64,000 nucleotides of DNA from Frigoriglobus tundricola (GCF_013128195.2 NZ_CP053452.2:682001-746000), one strand, 5' to 3'. Positions 14,247-23,868 are shown, counted from the stretch's first letter. The notes: generated from the letters alone by a model not told the origin. Translations and numbers: made by a program.

Positions 14247-15554
14247 ATGTACGAGTTTCTCAGCCGCGGTGCTATCGTTTCCGATGATCCCAGGGCCGTC
14301 ATTTGGCACCGCGGGAAGTACGCCGAGCTACTGACCCGGCATCACGACGACGTCAAACGTGTCCTGCCCAACGGACTCCGCGGTCTGCGATCACTTGCAC
14401 CCTATTTGCTGGAACGCATCGCCGATGCGAGCACCCTGCGGGTGGCCTGGGACGATCTCGCTCGCCGGGGTGGGCCGGCCCCCGGTCCCAACGGCCGGTG
14501 CTACACCGACTACTCTTCCGCCGAAGTGTGGGGGCTCTGCCGTTGTCTCGCCCAGGCGCTTCGAGCAGGTAAGTATGGTCCCGGTCCTGAGCAACTCGCG
14601 TGGATCGAGAAAAGCTCCGGGAACGGGACGCGCCCCCTGGTACTCCAGAACATTCAGGACCGGGTCGTCCAGCGGGGGATCTACCTGATCCTGAACCGGC
14701 TCCTCGACTCGCTGTTCGGTTCCCACTCGCTGGGCTTCCGTGAAAACCGCGGCCCCCTGCACGCCCTGGCACTCGCGGAGCACCTGACCTGCGTCCAGAA
14801 GCGGTTCGTCTGGCTGACCGCGGACATCAAGGACGCGTTCCAGCACGTCCCCCTGAGTCGCCTGTTGCAGGTCGTTGAAAAGCTGCTCCCCGATACTCGC
14901 CTGCTCGACCTCCTCGAACGCGTCCTGCCCGGCTACGAGTTGCCAGGGCTGCGGCAGGGCGGTTCGCTGTCGCCGCTGATGCTGAACCTGTACTTGCACT
15001 GGCACTGCGACCACGCCTGGCAGCGGGATCATCCCGGTACGCCACTTATCCGATTTGCCGACGATCTCCTCGGACTGTGTCGAACGCCAGAAGAGGCGGC
15101 AAACGCGCGCGTCAGGCTGGAACACTATCTCGTTCCCGCCGGCTTCACGCTCAAGCCGGCCCAGAAACCGATCAGCGCACTCGAGGCTGGCGGGACGGCC
15201 GACTGGCTCGGCTTTGCAATCTCGAAGCCCGGTCGCGGCCTTGCCGCCGGTATCACTGCGCGAGCATGGAAGTCGCTTGAGCAGCAGTTGGCCCTCGCTC
15301 ACAGCAAGGCCAACGCTCAGTCGCGGGCGATCGAGATCACCAAGCAATGGTTGATCCAGAGGTCGCCGTGTTACCGCTGGTCGGACCGGGACGAAGTCTG
15401 CGAGATGGTGGTCACACTCGCCAAGAAGTACGCGTTCGCGGAGGTGCCCGCCTCCGGCAAACTGAAGCGGTACTGGAAGGGTGCCGCCGACCGGTGCCGT
15501 AGCGCGCGTTGCTGTCGGTGGGGGAGCCGACCAGGGTCGCCAGCCCGGCACTGA
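14247..15554 (+). CDS. Reverse transcriptase, group II-intron-like; C-terminus cut by a junction
   Basis: ATG at 14247-14249 is preferred; a GTG at 14184 is in frame. Reverse-transcriptase blocks appear in order: [11 protein letters not shown] (about 76-86), [49 protein letters not shown] with Asp193, [16 protein letters not shown] (QG at 237-238), RFADDLLGL with Asp272 and Asp273, and ADWLGFAI. The QG box and SPL fit group II-like enzymes, not diversity-generating retroelements, which have SQ. No HNH endonuclease domain is seen. After [12 protein letters not shown] (about 15490) the frame runs 20-odd residues into antisense DUF1559 sequence, so the natural end is probably lost. Confidence 0.85.
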   Translation: MYEFLSRGAIVSDDPRAVIWHRGKYAELLTRHHDDVKRVLPNGLRGLRSLAPYLLERIADASTLRVAWDDLARRGGPAPGPNGRCYTDYSSAEVWGLCRCLAQALRAGKYGPGPEQLAWIEKSSGNGTRPLVLQNIQDRVVQRGIYLILNRLLDSLFGSHSLGFRENRGPLHALALAEHLTCVQKRFVWLTADIKDAFQHVPLSRLLQVVEKLLPDTRLLDLLERVLPGYELPGLRQGGSLSPLMLNLYLHWHCDHAWQRDHPGTPLIRFADDLLGLCRTPEEAANARVRLEHYLVPAGFTLKPAQKPISALEAGGTADWLGFAISKPGRGLAAGITARAWKSLEQQLALAHSKANAQSRAIEITKQWLIQRSPCYRWSDRDEVCEMVVTLAKKYAFAEVPASGKLKRYWKGAADRCRSARCCRWGSRPGSPARH

Positions 15555-16020
15555 TGCCCCAGACGTTCGTATAGTCCCACGCGGCCCCCTGGAACGGGCC
15601 GTAGAGCACCCCGCCCGAGGTGAACTGCGACTGTCCGACGCGGCCCTCGTCGGCGGACGGGCAGAGGAACGTCTTCACCTGGCTCAGCCGGGCGGTCTGG
15701 TTCACCGAATCGTCCCAGTTTGCCGACGTGAGGTTGTAGATGTTGCGGATGCTCTCTTGCTCCAGGTACGGCAGGATCAGGGCCACCCACCCGTGGCGGT
15801 AAGGCGCGGTGACGCCGTGCTCCGGGAATCGCTGGTAGGCTGACTCGTAGATGTGGCAGGCGAGCGAAAGCTGTTTGAGGTTGTTCTGACACTTCATGCG
15901 GGCCGCGGCGGCCCGCACCTTCTGCACCGCCGGCAGCAAGAGGCCGATGAGGATCGCGATGATCGCGATCACGACGAGTAACTCGATGAGGGTGAAGCCC
16001 TCGCGTTTGGTCTTCTTCAT
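15412..16020 (-). pseudogene. DUF1559 pseudopilin-like protein, truncated
   Basis: The start ([20 protein letters not shown]) is a type IV pilin-like leader and helix, followed by the DUF1559 box [20 protein letters not shown] and [11 protein letters not shown]. Family similarity stops at TDSNARYGT (about 15490), where the reverse-transcriptase sequence begins on the other strand. The C-terminal H-x-GG...ADGHV block typical of DUF1559 is absent, while the intact copy at 22231 has it. It follows the DJ-1-like gene by 25 bases and was probably the last gene of that operon. Confidence 0.75.
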
Positions 16021-16045
16021 GGGTGTCTCACCGTGGGGTTGGGGT

Positions 16046-16819
16046 TTACTTGGGGAGCCGCTGGATGGCGGCGTCCAGTTTGGTTTGGAACGGGGCCGTC
16101 ATGGCGCGGAGCATCTTCACGGTGTCCGCGTCGGCGACCTTCGGGTTGCCGCTCTTGAACGGCGGCTGCGGGTCGTACTCCATCATCAGTTGCACGGCCT
16201 TCGCGTAGCTCTCGTCCTTGAGCTTGGCCGCGAGCGCCAGGGCAAAGTCGATGCCGGCGGTGACCCCGGCTCCGGTGACCCGGTTGCGGTCCTCTACCAC
16301 CCGCGCGGCCACCGGTTCGGCCCCGAACTGCTTCAGCGTGTCGAGCGTCAGCCAGTGCGTGGTCGCCTTGTAGCCCTTGAGCAGACCGGCCGCGCCCAGC
16401 ACCAGCGAGCCGGTGCAGACGCTGGTCACGAACTTCGCTCTCGCCCCGCGACCGGCGAGGAACTCGCGGACCTCCTTGTCCTCCATCGCGGCCAGTGTGC
16501 CCTCGGTCCCGCCGGGCACGAACAGCACGGCCGGGTCTCCGGGACAGTCCGCGAACGCGGTCGTCGGGCGCACCGGGATGCCGGTGTCGGACACGACCTC
16601 CTTCGTGTCCTTCCAAACGAGCCGCACCTTATACCTCTCCAGGAGCGAGAAGACGTGGTGCGGGCCGACCAGATCGAGGGCCGTGAACTTCGGGTAGACG
16701 ACCATCCACACCTCGCCCGGCTTGTCCTTGTCGGCCGCTGCTGCGGGGGCCGAACCGGTGGTGGCCGTGGTCACCGCGACCGTCGTGCCGAGCAGTTTCA
16801 TCGCGTCACGTCGAGTCAT
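16046..16819 (-). CDS. DJ-1/PfpI family protein with export signal
   Basis: A 257-residue protein. The N-terminus ([18 protein letters not shown]) looks like a Tat signal ending near AAAA at 26-29. The core has the DJ-1/PfpI fold: [31 protein letters not shown] and the nucleophile elbow [17 protein letters not shown] with Cys135. This subgroup resembles isonitrile hydratase and the amidotransferase domain of AraC regulators; the substrate is not predictable. The start overlaps the end of the SANT-like gene by 14 bases, indicating an operon with it, the peroxiredoxin and the DUF1559 remnant. Confidence 0.8.
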   Translation of the reverse strand: MTRRDAMKLLGTTVAVTTATTGSAPAAAADKDKPGEVWMVVYPKFTALDLVGPHHVFSLLERYKVRLVWKDTKEVVSDTGIPVRPTTAFADCPGDPAVLFVPGGTEGTLAAMEDKEVREFLAGRGARAKFVTSVCTGSLVLGAAGLLKGYKATTHWLTLDTLKQFGAEPVAARVVEDRNRVTGAGVTAGIDFALALAAKLKDESYAKAVQLMMEYDPQPPFKSGNPKVADADTVKMLRAMTAPFQTKLDAAIQRLPK

Positions 16820-17642
16820 CGGAGTTCTCCTGTCGAATTTGAGCGGGCTGTTGAACGATCCGTTTTGTCCCAGCGGGTTCTTGCCCGGGGACGAAGGGCG
16901 GGATTCGCAGCGCGATCCGCTTCGAGGTCACGGCCACGACGGTTCGGCCGATCCGCGCCGCGATTACCTCGTCGGTATTCACGCCGAGTAGGGCCACTTC
17001 GGCCGTGGTCCATCGCAGCCCCGGCGTCACCGCCCGGCGGGGCGCCGGAATGCCCCGATCGCACCGCTGCCAGGTGACGGCCGCCGTCGCCCGGCCCAGT
17101 TCGGTGGCGATCACTTCATCCCGGTCGGCACCCAGTCGCGCGAGTTCGGGAGCGGCCCCCGGCTGCCGTTCACTGGGCCGACCACCGACTTCGACGGGGG
17201 TGCTCGGCTCGGGTGCTTCCGTGACTCGCTCCGCGCATGCCATTGCCGGCGCGGGCGTTTCGCCGGCGTCCTTCCTCCGGCGCAGTTGACGGCTACCCGG
17301 TGTCCCGACGTGGCCGCCCACGCCGAACGCACGCCGCCACCAGGTCACCGGCTTCTGGCTCACACCGAACCAGTGCGAGATCGCCAGCGCCGACTCTGTG
17401 CGGACCGCGCGTTCCAGGGTCGCGTTCACGAGCAACCCCGGCTGGCCCCACACGCCGATCTGTTGCACGCGGGGCCACCGGATCGGGCCGGTGCCCCACC
17501 CGGTCACCCGGCACCACCCCTTACGGAACCGGCAGTACACGCGATCCTCTTTCCGCACGTCGGGCGGTTCGTACCGGCCAATCAGTGGGGGCGGGTTCGC
17601 AGTCGAGGTGGAACGGCTCGTCACACTCTGTTGGACGTTCAC
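16806..17642 (-). CDS. Protein with two SANT/Myb-like helical repeats
   Basis: GTG at 17640-17642 overlaps the TGA of the peroxiredoxin gene (GTGA), so I choose it over upstream starts. The 278-residue product has YEPPDVRKEDRVYCRFRKGW and a region with GVWGQPGLLVNATLERAVRT and HWFGVSQKPVTWWRRAFGVG. Near the C-terminus, two repeats follow the pattern xxLgxxxDEVIAxxxGRxxxAVTxxRxxxxIP (about 195-230 and 238-272). Such repeats occur in planctomycete DNA-binding and homing-type proteins. Function is unproven. Confidence 0.6.
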   Translation of the reverse strand: MNVQQSVTSRSTSTANPPPLIGRYEPPDVRKEDRVYCRFRKGWCRVTGWGTGPIRWPRVQQIGVWGQPGLLVNATLERAVRTESALAISHWFGVSQKPVTWWRRAFGVGGHVGTPGSRQLRRRKDAGETPAPAMACAERVTEAPEPSTPVEVGGRPSERQPGAAPELARLGADRDEVIATELGRATAAVTWQRCDRGIPAPRRAVTPGLRWTTAEVALLGVNTDEVIAARIGRTVVAVTSKRIALRIPPFVPGQEPAGTKRIVQQPAQIRQENSDDST

Positions 17643-18415
17643 GGCGTGCCCCCTTTCGCCGGTGCGAGGGGCAGACGGCCGTCGCTCGCGGCCAGTTCGC
17701 GGAGCAGCGTCACGTTGTCGGTGAACGGTTCGGTGCCGGTGTTCACCCACCGGACGGTCCGGTCGCGGCCGATCACGAACGTGCCGTGGGCCTGCCACTT
17801 CGGGAATTCACCGGCAGCCGGGCGGAACACACCATACTTACCTGCAACCGCACGGTCCGGATCGCTCAGGACGGGGAAATCGAACTTGCCGTACTCGGCG
17901 TACCGCGTGCGGGTTCGTTCGGGCGCGTCCGGGCTGACCGCGACCACGGTTGCGCCGAGTTCGGTGAAGTACCGCAAGTCCTTGTCGATGCCGAACAGTT
18001 GGGCGACGCAGTGGTCGCACGAGTACCCGTAGTAGAACACCAGCACCACCGGACCGCGTGCGAGCAGGCCCTCCAGTTCGACCCGCTTGTCGTCCGCTCC
18101 GGTCAGCGCGAACGTCGGGGCCGGTTGGTTCCGCAGCGCGTGCGCCTCGGACGGCACCGACTTCTTTGCCGGGTCGGTGAGGAGCGCGTGGAGGTCGCCG
18201 GAAAGCGGGTCCGCGTTCTGCGCGCGCAGGTAGTCAGCGGCCTCCGCCGCGACGTTCGGGGCCGGTTCCGGCGCGGGCAGGGGTGACGACTCGGATCGCG
18301 CGCACCCGCTCCCGACGGCGGCCAGGGTGCAGACCGCGAGCGCGCGGAGAGCCGGGTGCGACGACCGGAGCGGCCCGGTCCGGCGCGTGGTTGCAAGGGG
18401 TCTATCCTCGTTCAC
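17639..18415 (-). CDS. Peroxiredoxin-like (AhpC/TSA) lipoprotein
   Basis: A 258-residue protein. An N-terminal hydrophobic stretch ends in a lipobox (VGSGC, Cys38), then comes a Pro/Ala linker. Residues 97-240 form an AhpC/TSA-thioredoxin fold with VVLVFYYGYSCDHCVAQL (Cys133 and Cys136), DLRYFTELGATVVAVSPDAP and FPVLSDPDRAVAGKYGV. The Cys-x-x-Cys arrangement suggests a periplasmic thiol peroxidase or reductase. It overlaps the neighbours at both ends (14 bases with 18402, 4 bases with the SANT-like gene). Confidence 0.8.
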   Translation of the reverse strand: MNEDRPLATTRRTGPLRSSHPALRALAVCTLAAVGSGCARSESSPLPAPEPAPNVAAEAADYLRAQNADPLSGDLHALLTDPAKKSVPSEAHALRNQPAPTFALTGADDKRVELEGLLARGPVVLVFYYGYSCDHCVAQLFGIDKDLRYFTELGATVVAVSPDAPERTRTRYAEYGKFDFPVLSDPDRAVAGKYGVFRPAAGEFPKWQAHGTFVIGRDRTVRWVNTGTEPFTDNVTLLRELAASDGRLPLAPAKGGTP

Positions 18416-18974
18416 GTTGTGTTCTCCGTTTCTTGGAAGGTTGAGAGTCGTCGCGCCGGGTGCGGCGCAACGCCCAGGTGAGCCAGATGCCGTTCACGGC
18501 CACGGCCGCGGCGCCGATGATGAGGCGGTCGCGAAGGGGCGTAAGCGGCGTGGATCGTTCGGGTGGTTGCGGTTCGGTCGGTTGCGGTCGGCGTGGGGGC
18601 GTCACGCAACACTCGGCGGTCCCGTCTCGCACCGGAGCGCGGGTCGGGATCACAGAATCGTTGGACAGGAACGTGAGCGGCACCGGGGCGGACGGTCCTG
18701 CTCCGAGGTCGAATACCACCTGACAGTTGGTGCCCGGCGGTCGCGGGAACGTGCCCCGCCCGGTGCCTCCCGTTTCGCCACTCGCCCACCGTTCTGCCCC
18801 GACCAGCACGGTCGCGCGGGCGTCGGCCACGGGCTTCCCGTCCCGCTCCAGGGTGAAGTCCACCCAGCCGTCGACCAGCGCGAACGACGCGACCGGCTCG
18901 ACCGCTTTCGGGTCGGCGGCGAGCGCGGGAACAGTGGTCAGCGTGACAAGCCAACTCAGCGCGGCGCGGGACAT
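18402..18974 (-). CDS. Secreted protein with C-terminal membrane anchor
   Basis: ATG at 18972-18974 begins MSRAALSWLVTLTTVPALAA, a signal peptide. The 190-residue product has a beta-rich middle (DGWVDFTLERDGKPVADARA, VFDLGAGPSAPVPLTFL), a Pro-rich spacer with a CC pair and a C-terminal helix (LIIGAAAVAVNGIWLTWAL) followed by Arg/Lys. The pattern suggests a surface protein with a carboxypeptidase-regulatory-like fold. It overlaps the peroxiredoxin start by 14 bases, so the genes are co-transcribed. Confidence 0.6.
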   Translation of the reverse strand: MSRAALSWLVTLTTVPALAADPKAVEPVASFALVDGWVDFTLERDGKPVADARATVLVGAERWASGETGGTGRGTFPRPPGTNCQVVFDLGAGPSAPVPLTFLSNDSVIPTRAPVRDGTAECCVTPPRRPQPTEPQPPERSTPLTPLRDRLIIGAAAVAVNGIWLTWALRRTRRDDSQPSKKRRTQRERG

Positions 18975-19040
18975 CGGCGGTTCCGGGTTCGGGAAGCGGG
19001 AGGCAGCGGGCGCACGACGCGTCCGAAGCACGGCGTCCGG

Positions 19041-19910
19041 TCAGGTGGCCGGCTTCACTTTGAGGTCGCCGAGGTCGAGCGTCGCGCCCGCCTCGACCGT
19101 GATCGGCTGGCCGAACCGCCCCGCCGCGCCGCCCTTCAGGCCCAGCGTCTCCTGCCACACGACGACCCGCACCTTCCCGGCCGGGGCCAGTTTGATCTCG
19201 AACGTCCCGTCCGGACCGGTGAGCGCGAAATACGGGTGGTCGAACACCCGCAGGTAGGCCTTTTCCCACGGGTGCGGAGCGCACGAGAACGGCACCGGGA
19301 TGCGCTCCGCTTTGAGCTTCTCGAACTTGATTTCCGCGTCCTTCGGCATCGCACGGTTCCCGTCCCCGTTGTTGTCGCTGGCCCACACCAGCGAGTGGAA
19401 GATCGGGGACGAGTTCTTGACGATCAGCGTCTGCCCGGCGCGGAGGGCCATCGCGTGCGGCCGGTAGCCCATCGGCTCCTGGTCCATCACCACCTCGGTC
19501 GCCTTCACCTCCTTGAGGTCGGCGTGGACCGGGAGCGGGTCCGGGGTCCGGTCCGTGGAGTCCGGGCGGAGCCAGACGAAGACGTGTTGCAGGGCTTTCG
19601 ATTTGGGGTCGATTACCCAGTCCTCGTGGTAGACCTTGCCCTTCGAGGTGAAGAACTTGCGGTCGTCGGCGCTGGCCTTCTCGAAGTCCACCTCCCGCGC
19701 TTCTGGGAGCTTGGCGGAGTCGTCCCAGACGATCCGGCCCTTGACGGTGCCCCAGTCGCCGGCCGGCGCCTTCGGGTCGGCGGCGAGTGCGATCCGGTCG
19801 GGCCAGAGGACTTCGTGGGTGAGCAGCGCGCCGAGCGACGCGGCCAGAGCCAGTTCGCGGAGCGCCCCCCGCCGGTCGGGGAAGTAGTCCTGCGGTTTCG
19901 CGGTATGCAT
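19041..19910 (-). CDS. Exported cupredoxin-like / methylamine-utilisation-like protein
   Basis: ATG at 19908-19910 gives 289 residues with a Tat-like leader (DRRGALRELALAASLGALL). The core has an Ig/cupredoxin pattern: GTVKGRIVWDDSAKLPEARE, LQHVFVWLRPDS, AGQTLIVKNSSPIFHSLVW, and SCAPHPWEKAYLRVFDHPYF with a Cys-x-x-His, then GTFEIKLAPAGKVRVVVWQE. The His and Cys/His positions could bind copper, but a complete type 1 site is not certain. Similar proteins are annotated as methylamine utilisation proteins in planctomycetes. It is 67 bases upstream of the secreted-protein gene on the same strand. Confidence 0.65.
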   Translation of the reverse strand: MHTAKPQDYFPDRRGALRELALAASLGALLTHEVLWPDRIALAADPKAPAGDWGTVKGRIVWDDSAKLPEAREVDFEKASADDRKFFTSKGKVYHEDWVIDPKSKALQHVFVWLRPDSTDRTPDPLPVHADLKEVKATEVVMDQEPMGYRPHAMALRAGQTLIVKNSSPIFHSLVWASDNNGDGNRAMPKDAEIKFEKLKAERIPVPFSCAPHPWEKAYLRVFDHPYFALTGPDGTFEIKLAPAGKVRVVVWQETLGLKGGAAGRFGQPITVEAGATLDLGDLKVKPAT

Positions 19911-20184
19911 GTGCGGTTCCGTGTTTGAAATTCCGGTGTACGTGCGCGAGTAACGCCGACTCGTCGCGATGCGGCGACGGTGGTTAACGATGACGGCGCG
20001 GGAACCCGTGACGCCGGCCGCCGGCCGCCGGGCGCGGAAACGCCCGGTGCCGCGACCCGTGCGGGGACGCGGTGCGAGTGAGATCACCGACGTGCGAACG
20101 CGGTGGCGCTGGGACGCGCGGCGCGGTCCGACGACGGACGATCACCCGGTCGGGTTCGTGGCGTAGGGGTTCGGTTCGGCGGGA

Positions 20185-20925
20185 TTAGAACTGTCGCGGC
20201 GGCGGGGTCGGGGGGCAGTGGGACGTGGGTGTGGTCCGGTCCGAGCGTGGGGCCGGGTGAACGGGGCGTTCGGGTTCGGGCAGAACGATAGGGGTCAGGT
20301 CGGGCGCGATGCCGGGGTCGAGCAGGAACAGACCCGCCGGCCCCTCGCCCCGGCACTTCTGGGCGAAGACGCCGGCCACCCACCGAACGCCGGACCGGTC
20401 GGTCGCATGGGCTTCGCGGGGCGACTTCTGTTCGCAGCACTTCGATGCGGACTTGGGGGCGCACTCCGGGCAACCGGCGGTTGCGGTCCCGGCCGCGCAC
20501 GACGCCTTCTCGGCGCAACACGTTGGTGCCGCCGGTTTGCCCTTCTCACAGCACGTCGGTGCGGGAGTCGGTTCGGGCGCGGGTTCCGCTTCCGAGCAGC
20601 ACGACTTCTTCTTTTTCGGGGGCGGGGCGGGGCGCGACTTGCGGGACTCGATCAGCGGGCGGACGTGGGTGGGCACCTCGATGCCGTTCTCTTCGGCCCA
20701 GCGGAGCTTCTCCTCGATGGTAAAGCAGCAGCAGTCGCCCGCCCAGCAGGCGTCGTAGGTGAGGCACCCGCACGGCCGGTTCTGGCACGGGAACGGTTGA
20801 GAGGAGCCTTTCTTGGGCGCGGGCAACGGAAAGCCGAACGTGGCGAGCAGATGACTGACAAGTGCCAGCACCAGGATCGCGTCACGTGATCGAAGTCCGA
20901 GAATGGCAGGAAGCCATCGGCCCAT
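20185..20925 (-). CDS. Exported Cys-rich protein
   Basis: A 246-residue protein with an N-terminal membrane segment (AILVLALVSHLLATFGF). Residues about 46-70 hold a dense cysteine motif (FPCQNRPCGCLTYDACWAGD, then CCCF) followed by EEKLRWAEENGIEVPTHVRP. A Lys/Pro/Ala linker with repeated CC pairs (residues about 108-168) follows. The first block is probably a structural metal site; the linker could bind thiol-reactive metals. The tail is Pro-rich. It is transcribed alone on the minus strand. Confidence 0.6.
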   Translation of the reverse strand: MGRWLPAILGLRSRDAILVLALVSHLLATFGFPLPAPKKGSSQPFPCQNRPCGCLTYDACWAGDCCCFTIEEKLRWAEENGIEVPTHVRPLIESRKSRPAPPPKKKKSCCSEAEPAPEPTPAPTCCEKGKPAAPTCCAEKASCAAGTATAGCPECAPKSASKCCEQKSPREAHATDRSGVRWVAGVFAQKCRGEGPAGLFLLDPGIAPDLTPIVLPEPERPVHPAPRSDRTTPTSHCPPTPPPRQF

Positions 20926-21013
20926 GAGGAAAGGTGCGTTCCAGAGGAACTCAGGAGTGCGTCACTGGTACCATTAGCAATACTACGCGGTCGGACCGGA
21001 ACGGCCATGCGGG

Positions 21014-21985
21014 TCAGGTACCGTCGTGTGAGTTACTTTTCGCCTTGGCCAGATTGGCCATGACGATCTCCTCAAACGCGGCGGCGTGAGGAGGAAGCGG
21101 CCGGCCTTTGAGGCTCAAGCGATAAACAACCGGACGACCGAATTCCGGCGGCATGACCCGTTCGTGTAACGTCGGATCGGGGTCCGTGGCCAGGCTCTCG
21201 ACGAGTCCAATGCCCAGTCCCATGCTGACACACCGTCGCATACTGTGGGTGAAAAAAGCCTCGACCAGTTGTACCTGCTTCCCCAACAGGCCGGCTTCCT
21301 CCAGCGCGGCCATCGCGTTGAGGCCGGGGAAACTGTTCGGGGCGTTCACCAGGGGATAGGCGGCCAGGTCTTCGACCCGGATGCGGCGCTGCTTGGCCAG
21401 CGGGTGGTCGCGCGGGGTGATGAGTACCACCTTCAGTTCGTAGAGGGGCTTGTACTCCAGCCAGTCGCTCTCCTTCCAGGACGTGGCCATGTCCGAGCTT
21501 CGTGTCATCACGATGCCGATGTCCGCGTCCCCGGTTTCCACCTGGGTGTGGACATCACCGATCCACTTCTCGCGGAGGGTGAGCGACACGTCGGGGTGGG
21601 CCTCGCGATATTGCTGAATGCAGGGGGGCATGTCCTCAACGAGAATCCGCGGGGTGGTCGTCACGACCAACCGCACCTGGCGGCGGGATCGACTTTCTTC
21701 AAATCTTCGCCTTAGAGTTGCCAGGTCGTCGACGAGGGGGCCGACCATCTCGGCCAGGATTTTGCCCGCCGGAGTCAAACGGCACCCGCGCCCGTGGGCT
21801 TCCAGCAGGGGCTCGCCGAACTCCTGTTCCAGAGAACGCACCTGCTGCCAAACCGTCGGGTTGGACAACCCGAGTTGCTCGGCCGCGGCGGCAAAGCTGC
21901 CGAGTCTGGCCGTCTCCCAGAAGCTGCGAAGCTGCTGTGCGGTGGAATCCTTGTACACACGAGACTTGGATGTCTTGCGGGCCAT
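21014..21985 (-). CDS. LysR-family transcriptional regulator
   Basis: A 323-residue protein. Residues about 15-75 form the winged HTH (LRSFWETARLGSFAAAAEQL, NPTVWQQVRSLEQEFGEPLL). Residues 100-310 have the periplasmic-binding-like effector domain (VRLVVTTTPRILVEDMPPCI, VSLTLREKWIGDVHTQVETG, DADIGIVMTRSS, VVLITPRDHPLAKQRRIRVE). The sequence resembles the CysB/Cbl branch, but the ligand cannot be told. It is transcribed away from the DUF1559 gene at 22231, so that gene may be a target. Confidence 0.85.
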   Translation of the reverse strand: MARKTSKSRVYKDSTAQQLRSFWETARLGSFAAAAEQLGLSNPTVWQQVRSLEQEFGEPLLEAHGRGCRLTPAGKILAEMVGPLVDDLATLRRRFEESRSRRQVRLVVTTTPRILVEDMPPCIQQYREAHPDVSLTLREKWIGDVHTQVETGDADIGIVMTRSSDMATSWKESDWLEYKPLYELKVVLITPRDHPLAKQRRIRVEDLAAYPLVNAPNSFPGLNAMAALEEAGLLGKQVQLVEAFFTHSMRRCVSMGLGIGLVESLATDPDPTLHERVMPPEFGRPVVYRLSLKGRPLPPHAAAFEEIVMANLAKAKSNSHDGT

Positions 21986-22230
21986 AGCGCGGCTCGTGCT
22001 AGTTCAGGGGTGAGGCGAATGGTGCGCGGGCCGCACCCTGACAGACTACGGTACGAAACGCGGATTATTAGCTTAAGGCTAATTCTCCTTTTGCAACATT
22101 TCGTCTTACTTGATCTGTCGGGAGGCCGCTCAGAAGGGTAACCTCACTACCTGAGTCCATAAACGTGGGCTGTTCCCGCCTGGCATCATCTCTCCCTCCA
22201 CATGCCAGCCACCGTTACGGGAGTCCGTTC

Positions 22231-23235
22231 ATGCCACGGCCACGCACTGCTATTCGCACCGGTTTCACGCTGATCGAACTGCTCGTCGTGATCGCAATCA
22301 TCGCCGTCCTGATTGGCTTGCTTCTTCCCGCCGTGCAGAAGGTCCGCGAGGCCGCTGCCCGGATGAGTTGCACGAACAACCTCAAGCAACTCGGGCTCGG
22401 ACTTCACAACTTCGAAAACACACGCGGCTACTTCCCTGCCTACGCGGACGACCGTAGCTCGTGGGGACCTTGGCTGTCCAACATGACCAGCACGAACAAC
22501 GGGGTCTGGCTCCAGCAGATCAGCCCCTATGTTGAGGTGCCGTTCGGGAAGGACGACACCGTCGTGAAGATCCTGCAGTGCCCGTCCCACCCTTTCGCCG
22601 GCCAACTGAGTAACGGCATTGGCCTGACCTTCTACGTGGGCCTCTGGGAGACGGAGAAGGCGACGGAGGGGTCGGCTTCGTACTCGAGTGACGGCTCAAC
22701 CACCACCGTCACCTGCCCCAACGATACGGGCGTGATCGCGCAGGGGGTGTCCACTTCGGTCCTCAACTTCAGCGACTTCTCTGGGTCCACCAGCAACGGC
22801 CCCGGCGGCGTAGCGATCACGGCCATCACCGATGGGACGAGCAACACCGTCGTCCTGGGGGAGCGCGGGACGGACCCCGGGCGGCAGTACAGTTGCTGGC
22901 GGGGGCGGGGGGACGCCATCAACGTCATGTCGCCGGTCCGCAACCTCGGGGCCTACGGCACGTTCACCACCCAGGACGGGTCGGGTGACCCATCGGTCAG
23001 CACCCCCTGCACGTTCCCGGCCGTGTTCGGTCCGGGCTCGACCACGGACTACTGCGCGTTCAACGCGATCAACAGCATGCACCTGGGCGGCGGCAACTTC
23101 GTCTTTGCCGACGGCCACGTCGGTTTCATTACGTTTGCCGCCGCTCACTCTCTTGTGACGGTATCGGGGGGTTCCAAGACGTTGTTAGAAGCGCTCGTTT
23201 CTCGTGCCTCCGGCGAGGTCGTCCCCAACTACTGA
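22231..23235 (+). CDS. DUF1559 pseudopilin-like secreted protein
   Basis: ATG at 22231-22233 follows GGGAG. The 334-residue product has a prepilin-type start ([20 protein letters not shown]), the box [20 protein letters not shown], a variable beta domain and the C-terminal block [19 protein letters not shown] that marks complete DUF1559 proteins. The cleaved helix suggests assembly into pseudopilus or cell-surface fibres. A lipoprotein gene follows 18 bases later, as is usual in planctomycetes. The gene at 15412 is a truncated relative. Confidence 0.85.
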   Translation: MPRPRTAIRTGFTLIELLVVIAIIAVLIGLLLPAVQKVREAAARMSCTNNLKQLGLGLHNFENTRGYFPAYADDRSSWGPWLSNMTSTNNGVWLQQISPYVEVPFGKDDTVVKILQCPSHPFAGQLSNGIGLTFYVGLWETEKATEGSASYSSDGSTTTVTCPNDTGVIAQGVSTSVLNFSDFSGSTSNGPGGVAITAITDGTSNTVVLGERGTDPGRQYSCWRGRGDAINVMSPVRNLGAYGTFTTQDGSGDPSVSTPCTFPAVFGPGSTTDYCAFNAINSMHLGGGNFVFADGHVGFITFAAAHSLVTVSGGSKTLLEALVSRASGEVVPNY

Positions 23236-23253
23236 TTTGCAGGAGATCCAACA

Positions 23254-23733
23254 ATGCGTCTGCGAGTTGCACGCCGGTGCGGCGCGTTCGTGCTGGTGTT
23301 GCTCTGCGGTTGCGGCGGTCAACCCACCGCCGATGTGTCCGGACGGATCGCGATCCGGGGAAAGCCGCCCGAATTGGACAGGTTGGTCGTGTCCTTCGTC
23401 ATGACCGACGGGCGTTCCTTTTCGGGGCCGGTGGCCCGTGACGGTCGTTACACGGTCGCGGGCGTACCGACTGGCGAGGTCAAGGTCGGCTTTATCGTTC
23501 CGCAACCCCGCGAACCAGCCCATCCGAAGGGGAGTGAGTCCCCGGAGGAGCAAAACAAGCCACTCGACCCGAAGCAGAAGATGCAGGAACTCAGGGCCGC
23601 AGCGAAGTCAAAGGGAGCCAAATCAGCGGCCCAGGCGAGCCCAGTGCCGGAGAAGTACCGCGATCCACTGAAATCGGGAGTAACAACGACCCTCACGCCT
23701 GGATCCAACACGTTCGACTTCGATATCAAGTAG
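23254..23733 (+). CDS. Lipoprotein paired with DUF1559
   Basis: A 159-residue protein with a signal ending in a lipobox (LVLLCGCGG). Residues about 25-75 form a carboxypeptidase-regulatory-like beta domain (ADVSGRIAIRGKPPELDRLV, DGRYTVAGVPTGEVKVGF). A Lys/Glu/Ala-rich helical middle and the ending GVTTTLTPGSNTFDFDIK follow. This architecture is typically downstream of DUF1559 genes; it is likely an outer-membrane or surface accessory protein. Confidence 0.75.
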   Translation: MRLRVARRCGAFVLVLLCGCGGQPTADVSGRIAIRGKPPELDRLVVSFVMTDGRSFSGPVARDGRYTVAGVPTGEVKVGFIVPQPREPAHPKGSESPEEQNKPLDPKQKMQELRAAAKSKGAKSAAQASPVPEKYRDPLKSGVTTTLTPGSNTFDFDIK

Positions 23734-23868
23734 CCAGAATATTGTGGGTGCAAGAGAGGGACGTTCCCTTGACGATAAGCGATTGCCTGGCGCGGCGAAC
23801 GTGACGCACGCACGGACTTGCGCGAAAGCCCGGTGCGGACTGAACAGAAACGATGTCGCACCGCACGG

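Noticed and set aside
14247..15554. Diversity-generating retroelement reverse transcriptase
   Set aside because: The box reads RQGGSLSPL, not the SQ form, and no template/variable repeat pair with adenine-specific differences was seen nearby.
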